Below, in pieces: positions 1 through 8,457 of a stretch of 64,000 bases of DNA (position 1 is its first letter; every line of letters begins with the position of its first letter). The stretch is from Novosphingobium resinovorum (GTDB lineage: Bacteria > Pseudomonadota > Alphaproteobacteria > Sphingomonadales > Sphingomonadaceae): positions 124,001 to 188,000 of the forward strand of contig NZ_BSFC01000021.1 of NCBI RefSeq assembly GCF_027922145.1. The letters run 5' to 3'. The notes beneath the pieces were generated by a model. It was not told where the DNA came from. It did no database searches and saw nothing but the letters and a program-made list of their open reading frames with translations. Made by a program: the position numbers and the translations under genes.

Positions 1-1
1 G

Positions 2-1084
<1,083 letters not shown>

Positions 1085-1110
1085 TCGCGCAGGCATCACG
1101 ATCGGAAGGA

Positions 1111-1138
1111 GCCATCGTCAGTGACGGTGGCCCCTTTC
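1111..1138 (+). terminator. Hairpin after the CoA-transferase
   Basis: A 9-bp stem (GCCATCGTC at 1111-1119 with GACGGTGGC at 1123-1131, one G-T pair, AGT loop) is followed by a weak pyrimidine tract, CCCTTTCC. It lies 27 bp after the stop codon. It is a plausible but weak intrinsic terminator because a true T-run is missing. Confidence 0.4.
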
Positions 1139-1181
1139 CATGCATGTCGCAGCCGAGCCCGGCATGCGCCATGTATTGCGT

Positions 1182-1202
1182 ATAATTCTCATTATCGTTA
1201 TC
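1182..1202. promoter_or_regulatory. Fur-box-like element
   Basis: On the reverse strand the site reads GATAACGATAATGAGAATTAT, close to the classical array of GATAAT hexamers bound by Fur (GATAAC, GATAAT, GAGAAT in succession). It is an AT-rich island in very GC-rich DNA about 145 bp upstream of the DUF4198 gene. That iron controls this gene is an inference from the motif only. Confidence 0.5.
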
Positions 1203-1344
1203 ACGGCAAGCGAGAGGGAGGATGCCGTGCCACTCGCAGCGGCACGCGGAAGGCTGGAATTCCGAGCTTGCTGCGTACAGATGCGCGATCACCGACACCG
1301 CCTTTGCAACAGGGGCCGCATGGCGGCACGTAACGGAGATCGAA

Positions 1345-1977
1345 ATGACCATCACGAAACTTGCCCCGCTGCTGTTGGCCTTCGCTGCCCCGGCCGTTCA
1401 GGCGCACGAAGTGTGGATCGAGCGCGACGGCACCGGCCCGGCCCGCATTTACCTCGGCGAACCAGCCGAAGTACTGCCCGAGAACGGGGATCCCGAATTC
1501 CATCACCTCAAGGCGCCCAAGCTGCTGCCGACGAGCACTGCCGCCCTGACCCGCAAGGCGGGCTACCTTGAAGTCGCCGTCCCCGCAGGCGACGTGCGCG
1601 CTCACGACGACACCGTGTTCGAGCCTTGGGGCGATGAGGGCAAGAAGGAAGGCGTCGCCTATTACGCCCGCGCCGGCCGCTCAGAGGCACGCGCGGTGAT
1701 GCCGCTGGAAATCGCCCCGGTCTCGGCGGGCGGCGACCGCTTCCATCTCGTCCGCGACGGCAAGCCGGTGGCCGATGCAGAAGTCACCGTGATCTCGCCG
1801 GATAAGTGGACGAAGTCGGTCAAGACCGATGCGCAGGGTAGCTTCGCCCTGCCCACCCGCGACAAGGGCCGCTACCTGCTGACGGCCTCGCAGAAGGACG
1901 AAGCCGGCGGGGATACCACGCTCGGCAAGGTCGCCGTGCTGCACCGTATCGCTACCACCAGCTTTACCATCGACTGA
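1345..1977 (+). CDS. DUF4198-type periplasmic protein
   Basis: A 210-residue exported protein. Residues 1-20 form a signal peptide ending PAVQAHEVW. The mature protein begins with HEVWIE, as in DUF4198 proteins, which often sit near iron or other metal uptake genes. The C-terminal half (GKPVADAEVTVISPDKW, then DAQGSFALPT) looks like a small beta-sandwich domain of the carboxypeptidase-regulatory kind. The start at ATG 1345 was chosen because it opens the signal peptide; the frame is open further upstream to 1222 but without signal-like sequence. The Fur-like box upstream suggests expression under iron limitation. Molecular function is unknown. Confidence 0.75.
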   Translation: MTITKLAPLLLAFAAPAVQAHEVWIERDGTGPARIYLGEPAEVLPENGDPEFHHLKAPKLLPTSTAALTRKAGYLEVAVPAGDVRAHDDTVFEPWGDEGKKEGVAYYARAGRSEARAVMPLEIAPVSAGGDRFHLVRDGKPVADAEVTVISPDKWTKSVKTDAQGSFALPTRDKGRYLLTASQKDEAGGDTTLGKVAVLHRIATTSFTID

Positions 1978-2051
1978 ACCGGACGGCGTGGGGCCGCAGG
2001 CAACTCAATGACACACTTGTCACACTGGACTCTGCTTGCGGCCGCACCTAT

Positions 2052-2065
2052 ATACCGCCCGGTAT
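2052..2065. promoter_or_regulatory. TetR-type palindromic operator, copy 1
   Basis: ATACCG-CC-CGGTAT is a perfect 14-bp palindrome that overlaps the first base pair or two of the TetR start codon. Related palindromes with the same arms occur at 2843-2856 and 2891-2904, upstream of the efflux operon. This arrangement is what autoregulation by the adjacent TetR protein would give. Confidence 0.65.
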
Positions 2066-2687
2066 GAAATGTTCCGCTCCCTCTGCGGGCTCCGTGACAA
2101 CGCGGGGCCGCCCTCGCGAATTCGACCCTGACGAGGCCCTTGCGGCCGCGCTCCGGGTGTTCTGGACTCGCGGTTACGAGGGTGCGTCGATGGCGGAACT
2201 GACCGAGGCGATGGGCATCACCAAGCCCAGCCTTTATGCCTGTTTCGGCAACAAGGAAGCGCTCTTCAAGAAGACGCTTGACCTCTACGAGCGCGACAAG
2301 CTGGCCTACATGGGCAAGGCGCTGGAAGCGCCCACCGCGCGCGGCGTGGCCGAACGGCTGCTGACCGGCGCGCTGGCGACTCACTGCGGCGAGAAAGATC
2401 CGCACGGCTGCCTCGGCGTGATCAGCACCGTGGCCTGCACGCCCGAGGCGGACTCGATCCGCGCCGACGTCATCAAGCGCCGCGCCTCTTCGGAAGCCGC
2501 CGTCATCAAGCGCTTCGAGCAAGCGCGCGACGAAGGCGACCTGCCTGACAGCGTCTGCCCTACCAAGCTCGCGGGTTGCCTCACCACCGTGCTGCAGGGC
2601 CTTTCGGTCAAGGCACAAGGCGGCGCGGGATCGGAAGAACTGCAGGGTACTGCGGATACGTTCCTGGCGATGTGGCCGGGGCGCTAA
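2064..2687 (+). CDS. TetR/AcrR family transcriptional regulator
   Basis: A 207-residue one-component repressor. The N-terminal helix-turn-helix (about residues 15-65) contains AAALRVFWTRGYEGASMAEL and GITKPSLYACFGNKEALF, typical of TetR proteins. The C-terminal region is the variable ligand-binding half and carries a run of Cys (THCGEKDPHGCLG, VACTPE, DSVCPTKLAGC), so a thiol-reactive or metal ligand is conceivable. A GTG at 2094 is an alternative start and would give a protein beginning MTTRGRPREFD. Since ATG 2064 overlaps the operator and lacks a clear ribosome-binding site, the GTG is a serious candidate. It probably controls itself and the RND operon that follows. Confidence 0.9.
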   Translation: MKCSAPSAGSVTTRGRPREFDPDEALAAALRVFWTRGYEGASMAELTEAMGITKPSLYACFGNKEALFKKTLDLYERDKLAYMGKALEAPTARGVAERLLTGALATHCGEKDPHGCLGVISTVACTPEADSIRADVIKRRASSEAAVIKRFEQARDEGDLPDSVCPTKLAGCLTTVLQGLSVKAQGGAGSEELQGTADTFLAMWPGR

Positions 2688-2842
2688 CGGCGATCTCCGT
2701 CACTCCGGTTTTCCGCTGGAAATCCGTGTTCGACAGCTTGGGCGATTTGTCCAATGGGCAGATCGTCCATTATTTCGCACTTGCGGAAAAAATTTCGTTC
2801 AACGCGGGTTCAGCCTCTTGAAACGCTCTCCAGAGTCCTAAT

Positions 2843-2856
2843 CTACCGGGCGGTAC
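2843..2856. promoter_or_regulatory. TetR-type palindromic operator, copy 2
   Basis: CTACCG-GG-CGGTAC has the TACCG/CGGTA arms of copy 1 with a GG centre and imperfect outer bases. It lies 35 bp before copy 3, about 350 bp upstream of the first efflux gene. Confidence 0.5.
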
Positions 2857-2890
2857 AGAAAGCCGCTTGACGTGACCCGGACCTGAATAT

Positions 2891-2904
2891 ATACCGCTTG
2901 GTAT
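2891..2904. promoter_or_regulatory. TetR-type palindromic operator, copy 3
   Basis: ATACCGCTTGGTAT matches copy 1 at 12 of 14 positions and keeps the ATACC/GGTAT arms. It sits in an AT-rich patch (GAATATATACCG) that could be the core promoter of the RND operon. Confidence 0.6.
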
Positions 2905-3109
2905 AGAAACGAACCGCCCGAATCGCCTCCCCCCGGCCTCGGGTATTCCCATCACCGACCGGTCCTGACCGGCCGCCTGACAGTTGCACTCCCACCCGGG
3001 AAGCGGCTCGATGACACACATCCGGCTCATGCCGACGACTGGACATTCGCGTGTCCGGCCTCGGGAGAGCCTTACCCGCATCCTTCCGGCTGCCCCAAGC
3101 CGGAAGCCG

Positions 3110-3154
3110 CCCCGGCGCGCACCCTTCCCCCCTGTCCCGGGGTGCGCGCCGGGG
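3110..3154 (+). promoter_or_regulatory. Strong stem-loop in the efflux-operon leader
   Basis: A 15-bp perfect stem pairs 3110-3124 with 3140-3154 around a 15-nt loop. A smaller 9-bp hairpin (CTTCCGGCT 3083-3091 with AGCCGGAAG 3098-3106) lies directly before it. No T-run follows, so it is not a standard terminator. It could act as a transcript stabiliser or an attenuating structure 38 bp ahead of the first gene. Confidence 0.4.
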
Positions 3155-3192
3155 CACACCCGAACTCGCCCTACTTACGCAGGAGCACGGAT

Positions 3193-3585
3193 ATGGCCTT
3201 CATCGACTTTTCCGATGCAGCGCTGCAGGCGCTGCCCATTTCGCTGGCCCCATCGGCCAACACCGCCAGCGAGCCGCTGACCCTTACCGAGCGGCGCATC
3301 CTCGCTCTTGCGCGGACCGACGGGATGCAGTCGCTGAAACCGGCGCGCAAGCGCGGCTGGTTCCTGCGGTTCGTCCTCGGCCCTACGCCGCCCTCGCCCA
3401 CGCTGGCGAACGAACGCCTCGAAGCGCTGCGCCGTCTGGCCGTGCGCGCCTGGCACCATGGTTACACCCTGCCGGTCTCGGCGCTGAAGGAAGCCCGCGC
3501 AGCAGGCTGGTCCGAGGCCAAGATCGGCGCCGTCATCGACACCATCGGGCGCACCCGCGCCCCCTTCCGGAGCATCGCCGCGTGA
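3193..3585 (+). CDS. Small hypothetical protein, first gene of the RND operon
   Basis: A 130-residue, probably cytosolic protein. ATG 3193 is preceded by a good ribosome-binding site (AGGAG at 3181), and the stop overlaps the GTG start of the membrane-fusion gene (GTGA), so translation is probably coupled. The C-terminal half (RLEALRRLAVRAWHHGYTLP, then SALKEARAAGWSEAKIGAVI) is helical and faintly recalls AhpD/carboxymuconolactone-decarboxylase-like bundles, but no CxxC motif is present, so I do not assign that function. Operon position suggests an accessory role in efflux or a shared stress response. Confidence 0.65.
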   Translation: MAFIDFSDAALQALPISLAPSANTASEPLTLTERRILALARTDGMQSLKPARKRGWFLRFVLGPTPPSPTLANERLEALRRLAVRAWHHGYTLPVSALKEARAAGWSEAKIGAVIDTIGRTRAPFRSIAA

Positions 3586-4850
3586 CAGTCGCGACCAAAC
3601 TCGAAATCCCCTCCGAATACGCTTCCGGCGAACAGACCACCGAGCAGCGCACCGGATCACGACGTGCCCAGATCGCCATCGGCGCGCTGGCGCTCGTCGC
3701 GGTCGCCGGGCTTGGCTGGAAGTTCATCGGCGGCACCGAACCCGCCGCTGCCCTACCCCCGCCCGCACTGGTGCAGGTGGCCCATCCGCTGGTGAAGGAC
3801 GTCACCGAGTGGGACGACTATGTCGGCCGCTTCGCCCCCAGCAAGACGGTCGAAGTGCGTCCGCGCGTCTCGGGCGCCATTACCCAGGTGCTGTTCAGGG
3901 ACGGTGACTACGTGCAGGCCGGACAGGCGCTGTTCGTGGTCGATCCGCGCCCTTACGCCGCCTCGCTCGCCGAAGCGCGGGCGGATGCGGCTTCGGCCAG
4001 CGCCACCCTCGCGCTCGCCCGTTCGGACTATGCTCGCGTCGCCGGTCTGACCGGGGACGAGGCGATGGCCGCCAGCGAAGTCGACAACCTGCGCTCGCGC
4101 GTCCGTGCCGCCGAGGCTGCTCTTGCGGCGGCTCAGGCGCGGGTGCGTTCGCGCAGCCTCGATGTGGAATTCGCCACCGTGCGCGCGCCGATCTCGGGCC
4201 GCGTGTCGGATCGCCGGGTGGACGCGGGCAACCTCGTCTCGGGCGATGCCGGGGCGAACGCCACGCTGCTGACCACGATCAACGCCGTCAGCCCGATCTA
4301 CTTCACCTTCGACGCCTCTGAATCGCTGTTCCTCAAGGCGCAGCGCGACAAGGCCAAGGGCGCCACTTCCGACGTGGAGGTGCGTCTTCAGGACGAAGCC
4401 GCCTATCGCTGGAAGGGCAAGCTGGACTTCACCGACAACGGGTTGAACCCCAGCTCCGGCACCATCCGCATCCGCGCCAGCCTCGACAACAAGGACGGTT
4501 TCCTGACGCCTGGCATGTTCGGCAACATGCGCCTCGCCAATGGCGGAACCGTCAAGGCGACGCTGGTTCCCGACGCCGCCGTGCGTTCGGACCAGACCCG
4601 CAAGGTGGTGATGGTCGTCGGCAAGGACGGCACCGTCGCCGCCAAGCCGGTCGAGGTCGGGCCGCTGGTGGACGACCTGCGCGTGATCCGTTCCGGGCTG
4701 GATGCGGGCGATTCGGTGATCGTCTCGAACTACCAAGCGGCGATCCCGGGCACCAAGGTGACTACCAAGGTGGGCCGGATCGAGCGCGGCAAGGTCGAAA
4801 GCGCTCCGGCGCCGGCCGAGCCGGCGGCGGCGCAGGCGACGTTCAACTGA
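3582..4850 (+). CDS. RND efflux periplasmic adaptor (membrane fusion protein)
   Basis: A 422-residue MexE/AcrA-like adaptor that bridges the inner-membrane pump and the outer-membrane channel. A cytoplasmic tail (residues 1-26) is followed by one membrane anchor (AIGALALVAVAGLGWKFI). Next come the first beta-barrel/lipoyl half (VEVRPRVSGAITQVLF), a helical hairpin rich in Ala, Glu and Arg (about residues 135-185), the second lipoyl half (ATVRAPISGRVSDRRVD) and the C-terminal barrel domains. The GTG start at 3582 overlaps the preceding stop; upstream extension of the frame is a shadow. The first gene of the pump pair, followed by a palindromic repeat and then the transporter. Confidence 0.93.
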   Translation: MTVATKLEIPSEYASGEQTTEQRTGSRRAQIAIGALALVAVAGLGWKFIGGTEPAAALPPPALVQVAHPLVKDVTEWDDYVGRFAPSKTVEVRPRVSGAITQVLFRDGDYVQAGQALFVVDPRPYAASLAEARADAASASATLALARSDYARVAGLTGDEAMAASEVDNLRSRVRAAEAALAAAQARVRSRSLDVEFATVRAPISGRVSDRRVDAGNLVSGDAGANATLLTTINAVSPIYFTFDASESLFLKAQRDKAKGATSDVEVRLQDEAAYRWKGKLDFTDNGLNPSSGTIRIRASLDNKDGFLTPGMFGNMRLANGGTVKATLVPDAAVRSDQTRKVVMVVGKDGTVAAKPVEVGPLVDDLRVIRSGLDAGDSVIVSNYQAAIPGTKVTTKVGRIERGKVESAPAPAEPAAAQATFN

Positions 4851-4868
4851 TGACTGCACAGTAACAGA

Positions 4869-4959
4869 CCCGTCATTCCCGCGAAGGCGGGAACCCATCT
4901 CCTGCCGGTGCCTGTCGAACGGGCATCAGATGGGTCCCCGCCTTCGCGGGGATGACGGG
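4869..4959. repeat. Intergenic inverted-repeat element, family A
   Basis: Two 32-bp arms (4869-4900 and 4928-4959) are inverted copies of each other with two mismatches and contain TCATTCCCGCGAAGGCGGGA. This is a typical dispersed GC-rich palindromic element of proteobacterial genomes. It lies inside the efflux operon between the adaptor and pump genes, where the hairpin could protect or process mRNA. A degenerate half-copy occurs near 27181-27206. Confidence 0.75.
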
Positions 4960-5108
4960 AGTTTTTGCGCGGAACCCATGCGTCCCCAGCAAAGGGCGCC
5001 GGGGCTCCGCTTACCCGACTTTCGCGCCAACCGGCGCGCCCGGCTTCCCAAGTTGCAGGCACACCGCCCGCAGCCCGGACTGACGCGCGCCCATCAGGGG
5101 CACTCCCA

Positions 5109-8100
5109 ATGCGACTTTCCCGCTTCTTCATCGACCGTCCGATCTTCGCGGGCGTCGTCGCGGTGATCATCACCATCGTCGGCGCCATCGCGTTCATCGG
5201 CCTGCCGGTGAGCCAGTACCCGGACATCGTTCCGCCCACCGTCACGGTCAACGCGCAGTATCCCGGCGCCTCGGCCGAGACCGTCGCCGACACCGTCGCC
5301 GCTCCGATCGAGCAGGAGATCAACGGCGTCGACAACATGCTCTACATGGACTCGCAGTCGACCGGCGACGGCAAGGTGACGATCACCGTCACCTTCAAGA
5401 TCGGCACCGACCTCGACGCCGCGCAGGTGCTGGTGCAGAACCGCGTCGCCATCGCCGAACCGCGCCTTCCCGACGCAGTGCGCTCGATGGGCGTGGTCAC
5501 CAAGAAGGCCAGCCCGGACTTCCTGATGGTGGTCAACCTGCAGTCGCCCGACGGCACGTACGACCGCGACTACATCTCCAATTATGCGCTGACCCAAGTG
5601 AAGGACCGCCTCGCCCGTCTCGACGGCGTGGGCGACGTCCAGACTTTCGGCGCGCGCGACTACGGCATGCGCATCTGGATCGATCCGGGCCGCGCCGCGC
5701 AGCTCAACCTGACCGCCGGCGAGATCGTCGCCGCCCTGCGCGCGCAGAACGTGCAGATTTCGGCGGGTGCCATCGGTGCGCCCCCGTTCGACAAGGGCAA
5801 CGCCTACCAGATCGGCGTCGAGGCGCAGGGCCGCCTGACCGAGCCGCAGCAGTTCGCCGACATCATCGTGCGCACCGATGCGGACGGCCATCAGGTCCGC
5901 GTGCGCGATGTCGCCCGCGTGGAACTGGGCGCGCAGGACTACACCACCAACACCTACCTTTCGGGCAACCCTACCGTCGTCATGGCGGTGATGCAGCGCC
6001 CCGGCTCCAACGCGCTCGAAACCGCCAAGCTGGTGCGTTCCGAGATGGACGCCATGCAGGCCAAGTTCCCCAAGGGGCTTGAATACTCGGTCATCTACAA
6101 CCCCACCGAGTTCATCGGCCAGTCGATCGACGCGGTGTACCACACGCTGTTCGAGGCGGTGATCCTCGTCGTCCTCGTGATCCTGGTGTTCCTGCAGAAC
6201 TGGCGCGCGGCGATCATCCCGATCCTCGCGATCCCGGTCTCGCTGGTCGGCACCGCGATCATGCTGATGGCGGTGGGCTATTCGCTCAACAACCTCTCGC
6301 TGTTCGGCCTCGTGCTCGCCATCGGCATCGTCGTCGACGACGCGATCGTCGTGGTCGAGAACGTGGAGCGCTACATCGAGGAGGGCCTGACCCCGCTCGA
6401 AGCCGCCCGCCGCTCGATGGACGAAGTGTCCGGCGCGCTGGTGGCGATCGTGCTGGTCCTCTGCGCGGTGTTCGTGCCGACGCTGTTCATCACCGGCATC
6501 TCGGGCCAGTTCTACAAGCAGTTCGCAGTGACGATCTCGACCGCCACGGTGATCTCGCTGGTGCTGTCGCTGACGCTCTCGCCCGCGATGGCCGCGCTGC
6601 TGCTCAAGCACAAGGAGCGGGTCGGACCCGAAGCTCCCCGCTGGCGCCGCGTGCTCCAGTCGGGCGCGGACAAGTTCAACCACGGCTTCGACCGCATGAG
6701 CGCCAGCTACGCGCGCCTCACCCTGCGTCTGGTCAAGGCCCCCACGCGCATGATGGCGACCTATGCCGCCCTCATCGCCGGAACCGTGGGCCTGTTCTGG
6801 GCGACGCCGACCGGCTTCATCCCGCAGCAGGACCAGGGCTACTTCCTTGCCGCCGCGTTCCTGCCCTCGGGCTCCTCGCTGGAGCGCACGGATGAAGTGA
6901 CCAAGGACATCGCCAAGCGTCTCCTGCCAATCAAGGGCATTCGCGGCGCGGTGATGTTCGCCGGCTTCCACGGCCCCTCGCGCACCGCATCGCCGGATTC
7001 GGCCGCGATCTACTTCCCGTTCAAGAGCTTCGAGGAGCGCAAGGAACTGGGCGTGACCGGCGCAGAGATCATGGCGCAGGCACAGGAGGCCCTGAAGGGC
7101 TACGACAAGGCCATGGTCCTCGTCATTCCGCCGCCGACCATCAACGGCATCGTCCCCCCGGGCGGCTACCGCATGATCGTGGAGGACAACGAAGGTCGCG
7201 GCTACACCGAACTCGCCAAGGCGGCGGGCGGCGTGATCGGCAAGGCCAACCAGCAGAAGGATCTGGCGCAGGTCTACACCCTGTTCAACCAGGACACCCC
7301 GCGCGTGTTCACCGACATCGACCGCCGCAAGGCCGACATGCTCGGCATCCCGCCCGAGCGCGTGTTCGAGACGCTGCAGGTCTACCTCGGCTCGGCTTAC
7401 GTGAACGACTTCAACCTGCTCGGCCGCACCTTCCGCGTCACCGCGCAGGCGGATCAGGGCAGCCGCGGCTCGATCGCCGACCTTGCCAACCTGAAGACCC
7501 GCTCGAACTCCGGCGCGATGGTGCCGATCGGTTCGGTCGCCACCTTCCAGGACAAGACCGGCCCCTACCGCGTGGTGCGCTACAACCTGCACCCCGCCGT
7601 GGAAGTCGACGGCAGCGTGGCGCCTGGCTTCTCGACCGGACAGGCCCTCTCCACCATGGAGAAGGTCGCGAACGAGACGCTCCCCTCGGGCTACAGCTTC
7701 GAATGGACCGGCATCGCCTACCAGCAGGTGACGGCGGGCAACACGGCGGCGATCGTCTTCGGCATGGCCGTGGTCTTCGTCTTCCTCGTGCTGGCCGCGC
7801 AGTATGAAAGCCTGACCTTGCCGCTGGCGATCGTGCTGATCGTGCCGATGTGCCTCTTCGCGGCCATGGCGGGCGTGAACCTGCGGGGCATGGACAACAA
7901 CATCCTCACCCAGATCGGCCTCGTCGTGCTGATCGCGCTGGCGGCCAAGAACGCGATCCTCGTGGTCGAATTCGCCAAGCAGGCCGAGGAGGAACAGGGC
8001 ATGGGCATCGTCGAGGCGGCCGTCTACGCCGCGCAGACCCGCCTGCGTCCGATCCTGATGACCAGCTTCGCGTTCATCCTGGGCGCAGTCCCGCTGGTGA

Positions 8101-8291
8101 TCGCGCAAGGCGCCGGCGCGGAACTGCGGCAGGCGCTGGGCACGGCGGTGTTCTTCGGCATGACCGGCGTCACCGGCTTCGGGCTGCTGTTCACGCCCAC
8201 GTTCTACGTGGTGTGCCGGGGTCTGGCGGAAAAGCTGCGCCGCCGTCCGCGCGGGGCTCACGCGGACCTCCACGCGGTTCCGGCTGAGTAA
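5109..8291 (+). CDS. RND efflux transporter, HAE1 family inner-membrane pump
   Basis: A 1060-residue proton-driven drug/solvent pump, as long as AcrB/MexF. It opens MRLSRFFIDRPIFAGVVA (TM1), continues with the porter domain (QYPDIVPPTVTVNAQYPGA), and the TM4 proton-relay segment GIVVDDAIVVVENVERY (Asp pair near residue 406) is intact. The second half repeats the fold (FIPQQDQGYFLAAAFLPSG) and ends with a TM10-12 block containing GLVVLIALAAKNAILVVEFA, which holds the relay Lys. The start at ATG 5109 matches the family N-terminus; the frame is open upstream through the family A repeat but without homology. It works with the adaptor and the outer-membrane protein that flank it. Confidence 0.96.
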   Translation: MRLSRFFIDRPIFAGVVAVIITIVGAIAFIGLPVSQYPDIVPPTVTVNAQYPGASAETVADTVAAPIEQEINGVDNMLYMDSQSTGDGKVTITVTFKIGTDLDAAQVLVQNRVAIAEPRLPDAVRSMGVVTKKASPDFLMVVNLQSPDGTYDRDYISNYALTQVKDRLARLDGVGDVQTFGARDYGMRIWIDPGRAAQLNLTAGEIVAALRAQNVQISAGAIGAPPFDKGNAYQIGVEAQGRLTEPQQFADIIVRTDADGHQVRVRDVARVELGAQDYTTNTYLSGNPTVVMAVMQRPGSNALETAKLVRSEMDAMQAKFPKGLEYSVIYNPTEFIGQSIDAVYHTLFEAVILVVLVILVFLQNWRAAIIPILAIPVSLVGTAIMLMAVGYSLNNLSLFGLVLAIGIVVDDAIVVVENVERYIEEGLTPLEAARRSMDEVSGALVAIVLVLCAVFVPTLFITGISGQFYKQFAVTISTATVISLVLSLTLSPAMAALLLKHKERVGPEAPRWRRVLQSGADKFNHGFDRMSASYARLTLRLVKAPTRMMATYAALIAGTVGLFWATPTGFIPQQDQGYFLAAAFLPSGSSLERTDEVTKDIAKRLLPIKGIRGAVMFAGFHGPSRTASPDSAAIYFPFKSFEERKELGVTGAEIMAQAQEALKGYDKAMVLVIPPPTINGIVPPGGYRMIVEDNEGRGYTELAKAAGGVIGKANQQKDLAQVYTLFNQDTPRVFTDIDRRKADMLGIPPERVFETLQVYLGSAYVNDFNLLGRTFRVTAQADQGSRGSIADLANLKTRSNSGAMVPIGSVATFQDKTGPYRVVRYNLHPAVEVDGSVAPGFSTGQALSTMEKVANETLPSGYSFEWTGIAYQQVTAGNTAAIVFGMAVVFVFLVLAAQYESLTLPLAIVLIVPMCLFAAMAGVNLRGMDNNILTQIGLVVLIALAAKNAILVVEFAKQAEEEQGMGIVEAAVYAAQTRLRPILMTSFAFILGAVPLVIAQGAGAELRQALGTAVFFGMTGVTGFGLLFTPTFYVVCRGLAEKLRRRPRGAHADLHAVPAE

Positions 8292-8311
8292 CGCAAGGGC
8301 GGCGCCGAGGC

Positions 8312-8413
8312 CCTTCGACAAGCTCAGGGCGAGCGGGGTTGGGATTTATCCCGCCCCCTCGCCCAAGGCTTCGCGAAATCCCCCAACCTCCGCTCATGCT
8401 GAGCTTGTCGAAG
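8312..8413. repeat. Intergenic inverted-repeat element, family C
   Basis: CCTTCGACAAGCTCAG near 8312-8327 and its inverted partner CTGAGCTTGTCGAAG near 8399-8413 flank a GC-rich centre. This CTTCGACAAGCTCAG palindrome is characteristic of sphingomonad intergenic DNA. It separates the pump gene from the outer-membrane channel gene. Confidence 0.65.
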
Positions 8414-8457
8414 CACGGCCGCCCACCTCACGATTTCATCGACACAGGACATATCCG

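Larger units (their letters stand above)
2688..3192. other. 505-bp regulatory leader of the efflux operon
   Basis: No convincing gene lies here. The segment holds two TetR-type palindromes (2843-2856, 2891-2904) and, further down, two strong stem-loops (3083-3106 and 3110-3154) just ahead of the first efflux-operon gene. If transcription starts near the palindromes, the untranslated leader would be close to 290 nt. Confidence 0.5.

Noticed and set aside
1222..1344. N-terminal extension of the DUF4198 protein
   Set aside because: The extra residues have no signal-peptide character; ATG 1345 gives a proper signal peptide.
2984..3280. A 98-codon forward frame in the efflux leader
   Set aside because: Pro/Arg-rich, runs through both hairpins and overlaps the better supported gene at 3193 out of frame.
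5094..8321. A 1075-codon open frame on the reverse strand opposite the RND pump gene
   Set aside because: Its product is a low-complexity His/Arg/Asp/Glu-rich string with no fold, as expected from the antisense of a GC-rich gene. The forward strand encodes a clear RND transporter.
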